From positions 6,301-70,300 of the forward strand of contig JBPCKT010000033.1 of the NCBI GenBank assembly GCA_051004015.1: a stretch of DNA of 64,000 nt. Reading direction: 5' to 3'. Positions 35,601-43,340 of the stretch are shown here, piece after piece; position 1 is the stretch's first letter, and every line of letters starts with the position of its first letter. The notes beneath the pieces are model-generated. The model made no database searches, was not told where the DNA came from, and saw only the letters and a list, made by a program, of their open reading frames with translations. Source of the DNA: SXOA01 sp051004015 (GTDB lineage Bacteria > Planctomycetota > Planctomycetia > Pirellulales > Pirellulaceae). Made by a program: the position numbers and the translations under genes.

Positions 35601-37241
35601 CTGCCGGGCCACAAGGTGGACGAGTTCATCGCCCGCATCCGCTATTCCACGCCGGGCGTGGGGCTCATCAGCCCGCCGCCGCACCACGACATCTATTCCA
35701 TCGAGGACCTCAAACAGCTCATCCACGATCTGAAAAACAGCAACCCAGCCGCCCGCATCAGCGTGAAGCTGGTGAGCGAAGTGGGCGTCGGCACCATCGC
35801 GGCGGGCGTGGCCAAGGCGCACGCCGACCATATCCTGATCTCCGGCGATACCGGTGGCACCGGAGCGTCGCCGCTAACGAGCATCAAGCACGCCGGCCTC
35901 CCCTGGGAGCTTGGCATCAGCGAGACTCACCAGACTCTGGTGATGAACGACCTCCGCAGCCGCGTCGTCCTGCAGACGGATGGCCAGATCAAGACCGGCA
36001 AGGACGTGGTGATTGCCGCTCTGCTGGGGGCGGAAGAAATGGGCTTTTCCACCGCCCCGCTGGTTTCGCTCGGCTGCATCATGATGCGGAAGTGCCACCT
36101 CAATACCTGCCCCGTCGGCATCGCCACGCAAGATCCGGTGCTGCGTCAGAAGTTCGCTGGCAAACCCGAGCACGTCATCAATTTCCTGTTCATGGTGGCG
36201 GAAGATGCTCGCCAGATCATGGCCCAGCTCGGCTTCCGGACGTTCAACGAAATGATCGGGCGGGTCGATATGCTCGAAACAAACCAGGCCATCAAACACT
36301 GGAAGGCCCAGGGAATCGATCTCTCCCCGGTCCTCATGCCGGCCCAGAAGCCGCGGCCGGATGTGGAGGTTTACTGCACGAAGAAGCAGAAGCACCTGCT
36401 GGAATTGGCTCTGGACAACAAGCTGATCGAAAAGAGCCGCAAGGGAATTGAGAAGCGGCAGAAGGTGAAGTTCGAGGAGAAGATCGTCAACACCAACCGC
36501 ACCGTCGGCACCATGCTCAGCCACGAGATCGCCAAGCGGTGGGGAGCCGAGCTGCTGCCGGACAATACCATCCACATCAAGTTCACGGGCAGCGCGGGGC
36601 AGAGTTTTGGCGCATTCCTGGCGGAAGGGGTGACGCTGGAACTGGAAGGGGACGCCAACGACTATGTCGGCAAGGGTCTCTCCGGCGGTCGTCTGATCAT
36701 TTATCCGCCCAAGAAGTCCGTCTTCCAGCCCGAGGATAACATCATTGTCGGCAATGTGGTCCTTTATGGGGCAACCAGCGGGTTTGCTCACTTTCGCGGG
36801 AGGGCTGCCGAACGGTTCTGCGTCCGCAACAGCGGCGCGCACGCCGTTATTGAAGGTTGCGGCGACCACGGCTGCGAGTACATGACTGGCGGAATGGTCC
36901 TGGTGCTGGGTCCGACCGGCCGGAATTTTGCCGCCGGCATGAGCGGGGGAGTCGCCTACGTCTTGGCGAACAAGGACGCCTTCCGCCTGAACTGCAACCT
37001 GGGCACGGTGGAGCTCGAAGCGGTGGAAGCGCCGCAGGACATTTCCGACCTGCTCAACCTTGTTGAGCAACACTTCAAGCACACCAAATCCACCGTGGCC
37101 GACCGCATCCTGCAAAGCTGGCCGGAGGGCATTGCGCAGTTCGTGAAAGTCATGCCCACCGATTACAAGCGGGTGCTGACAGAGCGGGCCCGGCATGACG
37201 AAGAGGTGGAGTCAGGCGTGCATGGAGTGGACAGTCGATAA
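32664..37241 (+). CDS. gltB: Glutamate synthase large subunit
   Basis: GltB transfers the amide of glutamine to 2-oxoglutarate, giving two glutamates, with electrons from GltD. The 1525-residue length is normal. The N-terminal class II amidotransferase domain holds the nucleophile Cys25 in KDSCGVGFIANVKG; here 24 residues precede it and would be removed. The central and FMN-binding domains follow (SVKLVSEVGVGTIAAGVAKA, ISGDTGGTGASPLTS). The 3Fe-4S site is CIMMRKCHLNTCPVG (about 1138-1149), and the C-terminal beta-helix contains GDHGCEYMTGG. gltD starts 39 bases later, so they form an operon, with a LysR regulator gene upstream. Confidence 0.98.
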   Translation: MTIQFENNLPVKHGLYDPANEKDSCGVGFIANVKGVRSHSIVRDAAEALRNMDHRGACGCEENTGDGAGMLTAIPDELMRAEAKRLFNAELPEIGAYAIGQIFLPQDEAERNLCKKSVEKFVVRQGQKFIGWRRVPTDAKKADIGPTAAKSEPVVEQIFVVAGDNVDRTSFCRQLYLIRKQAYHEIRVLGLKQRDMYYVCSFSSRILIYKGQLTAKQVVPYYADLANPLYTSHLAMVHSRFSTNTFPSWDRAQPMRFMSHNGEINTLRGNVNWMLAREGLMKSELFGKEFNRLLPITDLTTSDSGIFDNVMELLLLAGRSLPEAVMMMIPEAWQNHESMPECKQSFYEFHSCLMEPWDGPASVVFTDGRYIGAVLDRNGLRPSRYYLTTDDRVIMASEVGVLPVDPGIVREKGRLQPGRMFLVDFEQGRLIPDDEIKQDIATRRPYGEWLRKQRLEIRDLPNPTDVHGFEPQTLLPRMQAFGYTVETMQFMLLPLVYEKRDPVGSMGNDSALAVLSDQPRMLYDYFKQLFAQVTNPPVDSIREEVIMSLECYIGPEKNLLESTEEHAHRLLLSHPILTNEELAALKNIDHRGWKAKTIDITWPRSDGEGGLKKAIDRISREAEQAIEDGYSLVVLSDRNIGPDRVPLSSLLACGAVHHHLIRKAKRTRLGIILETGEAREVHHHCLLVGYGADAINPYLAFEALWQAQRDGLLPKDYSDDKIVHAYQKAVAKGMLKVMSKMGISTLHSYKGAQIFEAVGLQSDVVDSCFAGTASRIQGVNFGILAQEALRRHEIGYPERAEQRLPILPNLGEFHWRADGERHMWDPESIADIQMASRENNADAYWRFSKHANDEATLKCALRGLLKFKDGTTSVPLSEVEPAASIVRRFCTGAMSFGSISAEAHETLAIAMNRIGGKSNTGEGGEDPERFKALPNGDSKRSAIKQVASGRFGVTINYLANADELQIKMAQGAKPGEGGELPGHKVDEFIARIRYSTPGVGLISPPPHHDIYSIEDLKQLIHDLKNSNPAARISVKLVSEVGVGTIAAGVAKAHADHILISGDTGGTGASPLTSIKHAGLPWELGISETHQTLVMNDLRSRVVLQTDGQIKTGKDVVIAALLGAEEMGFSTAPLVSLGCIMMRKCHLNTCPVGIATQDPVLRQKFAGKPEHVINFLFMVAEDARQIMAQLGFRTFNEMIGRVDMLETNQAIKHWKAQGIDLSPVLMPAQKPRPDVEVYCTKKQKHLLELALDNKLIEKSRKGIEKRQKVKFEEKIVNTNRTVGTMLSHEIAKRWGAELLPDNTIHIKFTGSAGQSFGAFLAEGVTLELEGDANDYVGKGLSGGRLIIYPPKKSVFQPEDNIIVGNVVLYGATSGFAHFRGRAAERFCVRNSGAHAVIEGCGDHGCEYMTGGMVLVLGPTGRNFAAGMSGGVAYVLANKDAFRLNCNLGTVELEAVEAPQDISDLLNLVEQHFKHTKSTVADRILQSWPEGIAQFVKVMPTDYKRVLTERARHDEEVESGVHGVDSR

Positions 37242-37280
37242 GGCGGACAGAACGTAGTTTGACGTTGGAGACGATGCATC

Positions 37281-38792
37281 ATGGGTAAGCCGACTGGTTT
37301 CAAAGAATATCCCCGCAAGACCGTGCCGTATCGCGACCCCATCGCGCGGGTGGGGGATTTTCTGGAAATCTTCACGCCTCCAGCCGAGGACCACTTGAAG
37401 AACCAAGGGGCGCGGTGCATGGATTGCGGCGTGCCGTTCTGCCAGAGCGCGACCGGCTGTCCGATTGATAATCTGATTCCAGAGTGGAACGACCTGGTCT
37501 ACCGCGGCCGCTGGCGAGATGCACTCGACCGGTTGCACAAGACGAACAACTTTCCGGAGTTCACCGGCCGCACTTGCCCGGCACCCTGCGAAGGGGCCTG
37601 CGTGCTGGGCATCACCGACCCGGCCGTCACGATCAAAAACATCGAAAACGCCATTGTCGACCGCGGCTTTGCGGAAGGCTGGATTGTTCCCGAGCCGCCC
37701 CCCAAGCGGACAGGAAAGAGTGTCGCCATCATCGGCAGCGGCCCCTCCGGCCTGGCGGCGGCGGCGCAGCTCAACAAGGTGGGGCACAGCGTCACCGTGT
37801 ACGAGCGGGCGGACCGCATTGGGGGCCTCTTGATGTACGGCATTCCCAACATGAAGCTCGATAAGGGAGTCGTGCAGCGGCGGATCAATCTGCTCAAGGC
37901 AGAGGGAATCAAGTTCGTCACCAGCGCCGACGTGGGAAACAAGCAATCGCCTGGCTACGTCGATCCGAAGAAGCTCCATGACGAGAACGATGCCGTTTTG
38001 CTCTGCACCGGCGCGACCAGGCCCAACGACCTGACTATCCCGGGCCGTGGTCTCGGCGGAATCTATTTCGCCATGCAATTCCTGACGGCGAATACCAAGA
38101 GTCTGCTGGACAGCAAGCACGCCGACGGCAAGTACATCTCCGCCAAGGACAAGGATGTGATTGTCATCGGCGGCGGCGACACCGGCACCGATTGCATCGG
38201 CACCTCCATGCGGCACGGTTGCAAAAGCCTGGTCAATTTTGAGCTGCTTCCCCAGCCGCCGGAAACTCGCGCGCCTGATAATCCCTGGCCCCAGTGGCCC
38301 AAGGTCTTTCGCACCGACTACGGCCATCAGGAAGTTGCCGCAAAATTCGGGGCCGACCCGCGGACCTATTGCGTGATGAGCAAGGAATTCGTCAGCGACG
38401 ACGGCGGCGGTGTGGCGGGCATCCGCACCGTGCAGGTCGATTGGACTAAGGACGACGCCGGCAAATGGAAGCTCAACGAAATCCCCGGCAGCGATAAATT
38501 CTGGCCGGCACAACTGGTGCTGCTCGCGATGGGCTTCAGGGGTCCAGAACAATACGTGGCAGAAATGCTCGACATCGCCGTCGACCCCCGGACCAATTAC
38601 CAGGCCACCCACGGCAAATTCACCACCAACATCCCCAAGGTCTTCGCCGCCGGCGACTGCCGCCGGGGCCAGTCCCTCGTCGTTTGGGCCATTAACGAAG
38701 GCCGCGGCGCGGCGCGGGCCGTGGATGAGTTCCTGATGGGAACGAGCGACCTGGCGGCGCCGGGCGTCACGTTGGGACTGGTGCGAGGCTAA
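37281..38792 (+). CDS. gltD: Glutamate synthase small subunit
   Basis: GltD passes electrons from NADPH through FAD and two iron-sulfur clusters to GltB. The 503-residue protein has the N-terminal ferredoxin-like cysteines (C46, C49, C54, C60; then C99, C103, C107 in TCPAPCEGACVLG). The FAD Rossmann motif IIGSGPSGLAA is at 150-160 and the NADPH motif VIGGGDTGTDC is at about 295. The C-terminal FAD contact is FAAGDCRRGQSLVVWAI. It is about 20-30 residues longer than E. coli GltD, mainly in a loop near KDDAGKWKLNE. The 3' end faces the SpoVG-like gene, with 4 bases between the two stops. Confidence 0.97.
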   Translation: MGKPTGFKEYPRKTVPYRDPIARVGDFLEIFTPPAEDHLKNQGARCMDCGVPFCQSATGCPIDNLIPEWNDLVYRGRWRDALDRLHKTNNFPEFTGRTCPAPCEGACVLGITDPAVTIKNIENAIVDRGFAEGWIVPEPPPKRTGKSVAIIGSGPSGLAAAAQLNKVGHSVTVYERADRIGGLLMYGIPNMKLDKGVVQRRINLLKAEGIKFVTSADVGNKQSPGYVDPKKLHDENDAVLLCTGATRPNDLTIPGRGLGGIYFAMQFLTANTKSLLDSKHADGKYISAKDKDVIVIGGGDTGTDCIGTSMRHGCKSLVNFELLPQPPETRAPDNPWPQWPKVFRTDYGHQEVAAKFGADPRTYCVMSKEFVSDDGGGVAGIRTVQVDWTKDDAGKWKLNEIPGSDKFWPAQLVLLAMGFRGPEQYVAEMLDIAVDPRTNYQATHGKFTTNIPKVFAAGDCRRGQSLVVWAINEGRGAARAVDEFLMGTSDLAAPGVTLGLVRG

Positions 38793-38796
38793 TGGG

Positions 38797-39525
38797 CTAG
38801 AAAATGCCCTCGCCGAATCCCTTTCCCTTGGCCGGTGAAGCGGGCGTGGAAGTTTGCGAGGGCTCGCGTTTCGCCTCGTCCTTGATGGTCTCGCGCGTGC
38901 TCGCCGGAGGAATGTGGGGACCTGGGATGGCGGAATCGGGCCTGGGCGGGGCCTGTTGAACGCCCGATGGTTGTGATGGCGAGGAAACTTGCGGCGCGGG
39001 GATGTGAGGAGCTGGTACCTCCCTCTGAGCCGGCTCCACGTGCGAGCCGGCAGGCATGCCGGCGGGTGTGCCGCGGCGCTCCTCGGTGTAGGCGACGGGA
39101 TCGATGTCGTCATCGTAGTCGTCGTCGTAGCGGCTGGAGTAGCCGGGTTGCTTGGCCCGCTCCAGCTCCGCGCGGTATTCGGAGATGACCCGGGACTGAA
39201 TCATTTCGCGGCAGGTGGAGTTGATGGGGTGGGCGATGTCGGCGTAGAGCTTGGCCCGCCCCTCCGCGTCGCGCAGCAAGGGGGCTTCCCGCTGCCGGTT
39301 CCCGCACTGGTTGCAGTAATTAGCCTTGAGATGATTCTTGCTCCCGCAACTGTGGCAATGGCCGGTCAGCTTGCGGCTGGGCATGGCGACGAAGGGGCCG
39401 CTGGTCCCCTCGATGATCTTCAGGTCGCGGACGACAAAGCTGTCGTCGAAGGTAACCGAACAGAAGCCTTGGAGGCGGTCGTCCGAATCCTCCATGAGCT
39501 TGATGCGAACCTCGGTAATCTCCAT
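38797..39525 (-). CDS. SpoVG-domain protein with an inserted zinc ribbon
   Basis: SpoVG is a small site-specific DNA/RNA-binding regulator. Residues 1-52 match its first half (MEITEVRIKLMEDSDDRLQG, then SFVVRDLKIIEGTSGPFVAM). Residues 90-118 match the second half (DIAHPINSTCREMIQSRVI). Between them is a zinc ribbon, CHSC...CNQC (C57, C60, C71, C74), absent from Bacillus SpoVG. A disordered Pro/Ser/Ala tail of about 120 residues follows. The insert probably adds nucleic-acid or protein binding. The gene stands alone, downstream of ispE on the same strand. Confidence 0.88.
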   Translation of the reverse strand: MEITEVRIKLMEDSDDRLQGFCSVTFDDSFVVRDLKIIEGTSGPFVAMPSRKLTGHCHSCGSKNHLKANYCNQCGNRQREAPLLRDAEGRAKLYADIAHPINSTCREMIQSRVISEYRAELERAKQPGYSSRYDDDYDDDIDPVAYTEERRGTPAGMPAGSHVEPAQREVPAPHIPAPQVSSPSQPSGVQQAPPRPDSAIPGPHIPPASTRETIKDEAKREPSQTSTPASPAKGKGFGEGIF

Positions 39526-39656
39526 GGCGCTACTCCCTTGGGTGCCACGCCCATTCCTGGACGTGCGAGGCCAAAATCCTATGGTCGAATACTCCTACCG
39601 AATCTTAACGCGGCAGAGCCGCAACCAATGAGGCATAGGTGTACAACGACTGTACA

Positions 39657-39681
39657 ACATGCGCGCAAAGAGCGCGCATGT
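39657..39681. repeat. Hairpin downstream of ispE
   Basis: ACATGCGCGC and GCGCGCATGT form a perfect 10-bp stem around AAAGA. It is 46 bases past the ispE stop on the minus strand. No T-run follows, so termination is possible but unproven. Between stop and hairpin the minus strand carries imperfect GATGAGGAT-type direct repeats. Confidence 0.55.
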
Positions 39682-39726
39682 CACAGGGTAAGAATCTAAT
39701 CTTCATCCTCATCCTAATCTTGATCC

Positions 39727-40731
39727 TCATCTCCTCGTCATCGTCGTCGTCGCAATTACCATCCCCAGATCGCGGCTCCGCAGTCTTCCCGCCACGCGGC
39801 GGGCGTGGTGAGCATTTTCACAAATGCCAAAGTAACTCGAACCGCTGCCGCTCATCTGCTGGGCGATGCAGCCGGCGTCTTGGAATTCCTGCCGCAGCCG
39901 GCCAATCCACGGGGTGAGCCCAGCGGCCGGCTCCTCCAGGCGATTGACGAGAGCGGATTTGACTTCGTTCCAGTTCCCCCGCCGCAGGCCAAATTGTAAC
40001 TTGTGGACGCTCTCTGGTGTGCTGGCCGGCCGGCAGCGCTGGTAAACCTGCGGCGTGGAAAGCCCGACCGGCGGACGAACGACCACGACGTGCAAGTGAA
40101 CTGGCCCAATGGCTTCGATCCGCTCTCCCCGGCCGCGGCAGATGGCGCTGCCGCTCCCCAGGAAAAACGGAATGTCGCTGCCAAGTTCCGCGGCCAACTC
40201 CGCCAGTTGCTTGCGGCTCCAATTCAGTTCCCAGCCAATACTTGCGGCCACGAGCACCGCGGCGGCATCGCTGGAGGCTCCGCCCAACCCTGCGGCTGAG
40301 GGAATCCGCTTGACCAGGCGAATCTCCCCCCCGCGATCACAACGGCTCCGCTGCTGCAAAAGGCTTGCCGCTTGGAAGACGATGTTCTGTTCTGGCGGTG
40401 GAAGGTCGCCGAGGGAATTTTCCGACTGACACAAGCCTGAAGCGCGAGCGAAGGACAACGTCGGTGATGGAGCGGCGCTTTCCTTCGCTGGCGCTTCAGG
40501 CTTGTGTCCGCTGAGTCCCGCTGTCCAGCGGCAGTCGAGGTGAATGTCCGGCGACTCGGTCGCACGGAAGGTGAGCGAATCATACAGCCCAATCGGGCTC
40601 ATCAAAGTTTCAATCTCGTGGTAGCCGTCGGGCCGTTTGGCCAGGATTTCGAGAAAGAGATTGATCTTGGCGGGCGCCTGGATTTCGACTCGATCTACTG
40701 CGATACGAACAAGCATTGACCCTGCTGCCAT
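39727..40731 (-). CDS. ispE: 4-diphosphocytidyl-2-C-methyl-D-erythritol kinase with an in-frame repeat insert
   Basis: IspE phosphorylates CDP-ME with ATP in the MEP isoprenoid pathway. GHMP-kinase marks are PAKINLFLEIL near the start, PSAAGLGGASSDAA (144-157, the ATP loop) and the C-terminal MSGSGSSYFGI. The protein is about 40 residues longer than most IspE enzymes. The excess is residues 72-108 (GLSGHKPEAPAKESAAPSPT and onward), encoded by the inverted repeat at 40428-40509, which keeps the frame. The insert falls in a surface loop before the ATP loop, so activity may survive. A downstream ATG at 40716 is an alternative start. Confidence 0.93.
   Translation of the reverse strand: MAAGSMLVRIAVDRVEIQAPAKINLFLEILAKRPDGYHEIETLMSPIGLYDSLTFRATESPDIHLDCRWTAGLSGHKPEAPAKESAAPSPTLSFARASGLCQSENSLGDLPPPEQNIVFQAASLLQQRSRCDRGGEIRLVKRIPSAAGLGGASSDAAAVLVAASIGWELNWSRKQLAELAAELGSDIPFFLGSGSAICRGRGERIEAIGPVHLHVVVVRPPVGLSTPQVYQRCRPASTPESVHKLQFGLRRGNWNEVKSALVNRLEEPAAGLTPWIGRLRQEFQDAGCIAQQMSGSGSSYFGICENAHHARRVAGRLRSRDLGMVIATTTMTRR
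40428..40509. repeat. Inverted-repeat element inserted in frame within ispE
   Basis: The left arm (40428-40455) begins GACACAAGCCTGAAGCGC and ends AGCGAAGGA. The right arm (40481-40509) is its reverse complement with one mismatch, giving arms of about 28 bp around a 25-base spacer. It is a REP/MITE-like palindrome of the 'ACAAGCCTGAAGCG' type. The host gene is otherwise intact. Confidence 0.85.
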
Positions 40732-40898
40732 CCTGGGTAGTGGCGTCTGCCGCCAGACCTGTTGGAACCATGTTGGCCAGAACCCTGTCCGCGGAGAACG
40801 GCGAGTCGAAGGACATCAAGTTGCAGCATCAAGGGTGGCCGTTCCGCCACACCCCGATTGTACCGATGCAGCGCGGGGGGTCAATCTGAAGCGGCGAC

Positions 40899-41471
40899 TT
40901 ACTTCGCCTTCTCCTGGTAGAACTCCTTCTGAAAGTCCTCGTGGTCGTAGTCCTCGACGGTCCAGCGGCCGTCCGCTTCCTTGCGCATGTGCAAGATGAT
41001 GCGGCGGCGGATCGGGGCTTCCTTCGAGGCGCTCGCGCTCATCCCTTGGTACTTGAAGTCCCCGGCAGCCGCGGCGAGGAACGAAACCTTGGCGGAGCGC
41101 GGCTCGTCCTTGGTATTCACCGCAATCTCCGGCTGCGAGGTGACGCGGCACTCGGTGAACCTGTAATTGGGCAGTTCCCCCTGCACCTTCTGCTTGAGTT
41201 GCGGTGAGCCGGAATAGATGTGCCGCTGCACTGCCTGGTGGTCGTTCGCCTGGACGTCGTGGGCGATCTGCTGGACGGTAGTTTCAATGGCTTCACGGTC
41301 GGTGACGACCACCTGCTCCATGATCAGCAGGCCGACGAAGATGGCAAATGCCGCGGCCAAAGCATGCAGCACCTCCTTGCGGCCGGTCATCACCCAGGCG
41401 ATGGCGATGGGAACGCAGAGCATGACGCCCAGAATTGCCACATACGCAGGGCGGTCGAAGAGCCAGTTCAT
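40899..41471 (-). CDS. Membrane protein with NTF2-like soluble domain, unknown function
   Basis: The 190-residue protein has two membrane helices at the N-terminus (AYVAILGVMLCVPIAIAWVM and LHALAAAFAIFVGLLIMEQV). A soluble domain of about 130 residues follows; its helix-then-sheet order (REAIETTVQQIAHDVQANDH, KVSFLAAAAGDFKYQG, RRRIILHMRKEADGRWTVED) resembles an NTF2-like fold. Its ATG overlaps the stop of the upstream gene (ATGA), a sign of translational coupling. No catalytic residues are recognised. Confidence 0.7.
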   Translation of the reverse strand: MNWLFDRPAYVAILGVMLCVPIAIAWVMTGRKEVLHALAAAFAIFVGLLIMEQVVVTDREAIETTVQQIAHDVQANDHQAVQRHIYSGSPQLKQKVQGELPNYRFTECRVTSQPEIAVNTKDEPRSAKVSFLAAAAGDFKYQGMSASASKEAPIRRRIILHMRKEADGRWTVEDYDHEDFQKEFYQEKAK

Positions 41472-41926
41472 AAAGTGCCCGCTCGGGGTCGGGAGTCATT
41501 GGCTCGAGTTGACTCATTGTTGGTACAAATACTGCCGCCAATGACTCCCGACCCCCTTGTTGCCGCACTGCGCCGTGTCCACCAAAACACCACCCAGGCA
41601 ATCACGGTCGCAATGGACAGCCCGGCAACCAGCGGCCAGAGCGTGATGATCGTATTTTCCGGCGTCGATAGTGGAGTGCTCGGCTCCTCGCCGCCGCGAA
41701 CCTGCAGCGCCCGCTCCCGCCCTTGAAACTGCTGCTCGAGCTGCGCCTGCCGGGCGGCGAACTTCGGCCCGGCAAACGACAGCGCCACCAGCGCGAACAT
41801 CCCAAACAAGTACGCCCAAAACCACGCCGACTCCGTCACCGCGCTATTCCGCAGCGTCAGCAGAAACGGCACGCCGGCGAAGAGCACCAGCAGCGGCAGG
41901 AGGAGAAGGGTGTAAGAGAAGGGCAT
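41468..41926 (-). CDS. Two-helix membrane protein, unknown function
   Basis: The 152-residue protein starts at the ATG at 41926 directly before a membrane helix (MPFSYTLLLLPLLVLFAGVP). A second hydrophobic segment (WFWAYLFGMFALVALSFAGP) and a short coiled region (KFAARQAQLEQQFQGRERAL) follow, then a third helix (LWPLVAGLSIATVIAWVVFW). It overlaps the next gene by four bases. With that gene and the CPBP gene upstream it makes a three-gene membrane operon. Confidence 0.65.
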   Translation of the reverse strand: MPFSYTLLLLPLLVLFAGVPFLLTLRNSAVTESAWFWAYLFGMFALVALSFAGPKFAARQAQLEQQFQGRERALQVRGGEEPSTPLSTPENTIITLWPLVAGLSIATVIAWVVFWWTRRSAATRGSGVIGGSICTNNESTRANDSRPRAGTL

Positions 41927-41955
41927 GTAGCCATTATAGCCGGGAAACCCTCGAC

Positions 41956-42723
41956 TCACGCCGCGAGTTCCAGGCGAATGTTGAAGAGAGCGTGTCCAAT
42001 CGCCAGCGGCCAGACCCGGCGGAGCATTAGGAAGGCCACTCCATACAGCAGACCAAATGCCAATGTGTGGGCTATGCCCGCAACTCCCTGGTAACCGTGG
42101 TAGCTGGCGAACAACGCCGCGGCCAGCACTACCGCGGCTCCGCGCGACTTCAGCAGATACTCGAACCGGGTGACCAAATAAGCTCGCGTCACCAACTCTT
42201 CCGCGAAGCCGTTGGCTCCGTGTCTAATCACCATCAGCCCATAGTCGGCTGGATGCTGAAGCCGCGGAAACTGGTAGTCCGTTGTCGCCCAGGCTTCCCA
42301 CGTCACAAGACCGCCACAGAACATCCAGAGACAATCTGATGCGAGAAAGAGGCCAAGGCCAAACAGCACGTCCCAAAGCCTTGGCCGGGACATTCCGAAA
42401 CGCTCCCACGACTCGCCGCTGCGCTGGATCAGATACAGCGCCACGAAAATCACGCAGCCGCTCCACACCATCAGTTGAATCGCGTCGAGCCAGTAGGGGA
42501 GCGGAGGAGCCTGGGGCGCCCAGAGTGAGACTCCTGTCGCGAGAATGTGAGGAACAACGCCGATGGCGAGCACCGCACCGACTTCCCCCCAGAGGGTGCC
42601 GTCCGGCAGCGGCGGCGATACGGGCGCATCCGTCATGCCGGGCGTGGACGGTTCGTCGCTGGCCGACTTGCCAGCCTCAGGCTCGTTTTCGGCGGCAAAG
42701 TCTGGCGGGTCGCCCATGCTCAT
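41956..42723 (-). CDS. CPBP-family intramembrane protease
   Basis: The 255-residue protein has an N-terminal acidic/Pro leader and about eight membrane segments. All three CPBP motifs are present: FAEELVTRAYL (EExxxR), FASYHGYQG (FxxxH) and IGHALFNIR (HxxxN). Members cleave membrane peptides or prenylated substrates, or act as immunity or regulatory proteins. In contrast to the relative at 26232, both motif-1 glutamates are kept, so it is probably active. It starts the three-gene membrane operon. Confidence 0.88.
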   Translation of the reverse strand: MSMGDPPDFAAENEPEAGKSASDEPSTPGMTDAPVSPPLPDGTLWGEVGAVLAIGVVPHILATGVSLWAPQAPPLPYWLDAIQLMVWSGCVIFVALYLIQRSGESWERFGMSRPRLWDVLFGLGLFLASDCLWMFCGGLVTWEAWATTDYQFPRLQHPADYGLMVIRHGANGFAEELVTRAYLVTRFEYLLKSRGAAVVLAAALFASYHGYQGVAGIAHTLAFGLLYGVAFLMLRRVWPLAIGHALFNIRLELAA

Positions 42724-43278
42724 GGGGGATAATCTAGCCGCTTTTCAGAGAAGAATCAAATTCCGTCTCCGCCGACTCGCCGTTTTCAGGCAGCCTGGCG
42801 GTGCCGGTGGAGGATTTCAGAATTTCCGGAATTCTTTGAAAATGACTCCGAAATGAACTGGACATGCGTATATAATGATGGCAGCCTGGGCGGAGCCCTG
42901 CGCGGGCAGCCAGGAGGGTGTGATCTTTCTCAATGGGGTTGTTTTGCCAAAACGAAGTCCGCGGCCCCGGCGCGCCGGGACTGCGGAGGAAGGGAATAGT
43001 CTGCGCGGAAGTGGTGAGAGTGAGGTGCGTAAGTTGTGCGGAATCGATGGAGTGTATTTGGACTTACGTCACGGACCGTTGACGTAAGTCGCGCGGAACA
43101 GCCCAACCTGGCGGCATCCGGCAGCGTGAATCAAGAATTCGCCTGATTCAGGGGGGGATGAATCAAACTATGCGTTGGAAGTTGTGTGAAGACAAAGACT
43201 TGCGCACATGACTCTACAGGGATTTCCCCCGTTTTCGTGGTCCGTGAATATGAATCAAAACCGTCCCTCCGGGGGGAG
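42724..43278. other. Intergenic region before the antiporter gene's 3' end
   Basis: These 555 bases hold the promoter side of the CPBP operon and, from 43061, the second repeat cluster. Between 42840 and 43050 I see no credible gene; a short plus-strand frame from 42875 lacks any recognisable sequence. Confidence 0.5.
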
Positions 43279-43340
43279 TTAATGATTCGCGGCAGAGTCC
43301 CCTTGGCGAGGACTTACGGCAAGCGGAATCGACGTAAGTC
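43061..43340. repeat. TGAWTCA / ACTTACG motif cluster, locus B
   Basis: TGAWTCA starts at 43127, 43144, 43159 and 43251. GACTTACGTC (43061-43070) pairs perfectly with GACGTAAGTC (43081-43090). A second pair, GACTTACG (43311) with CGTAAGTC (43333), encloses GCAAGCGGAATCGA. The 15-mer GCAGCGTGAATCAAG at 43121 also occurs in locus A. The last 60 bases encode the C-terminal tail of the antiporter. Confidence 0.8.

Noticed and set aside
33273..37196. Three long minus-strand frames opposite gltB
   Set aside because: gltB is intact throughout; the antisense frames are His/Gln/Arg-rich shadows.
39657..39681. Strong Rho-independent terminator for ispE
   Set aside because: The stem is perfect, but no T-run follows in the direction of transcription, so I list it only as a hairpin.
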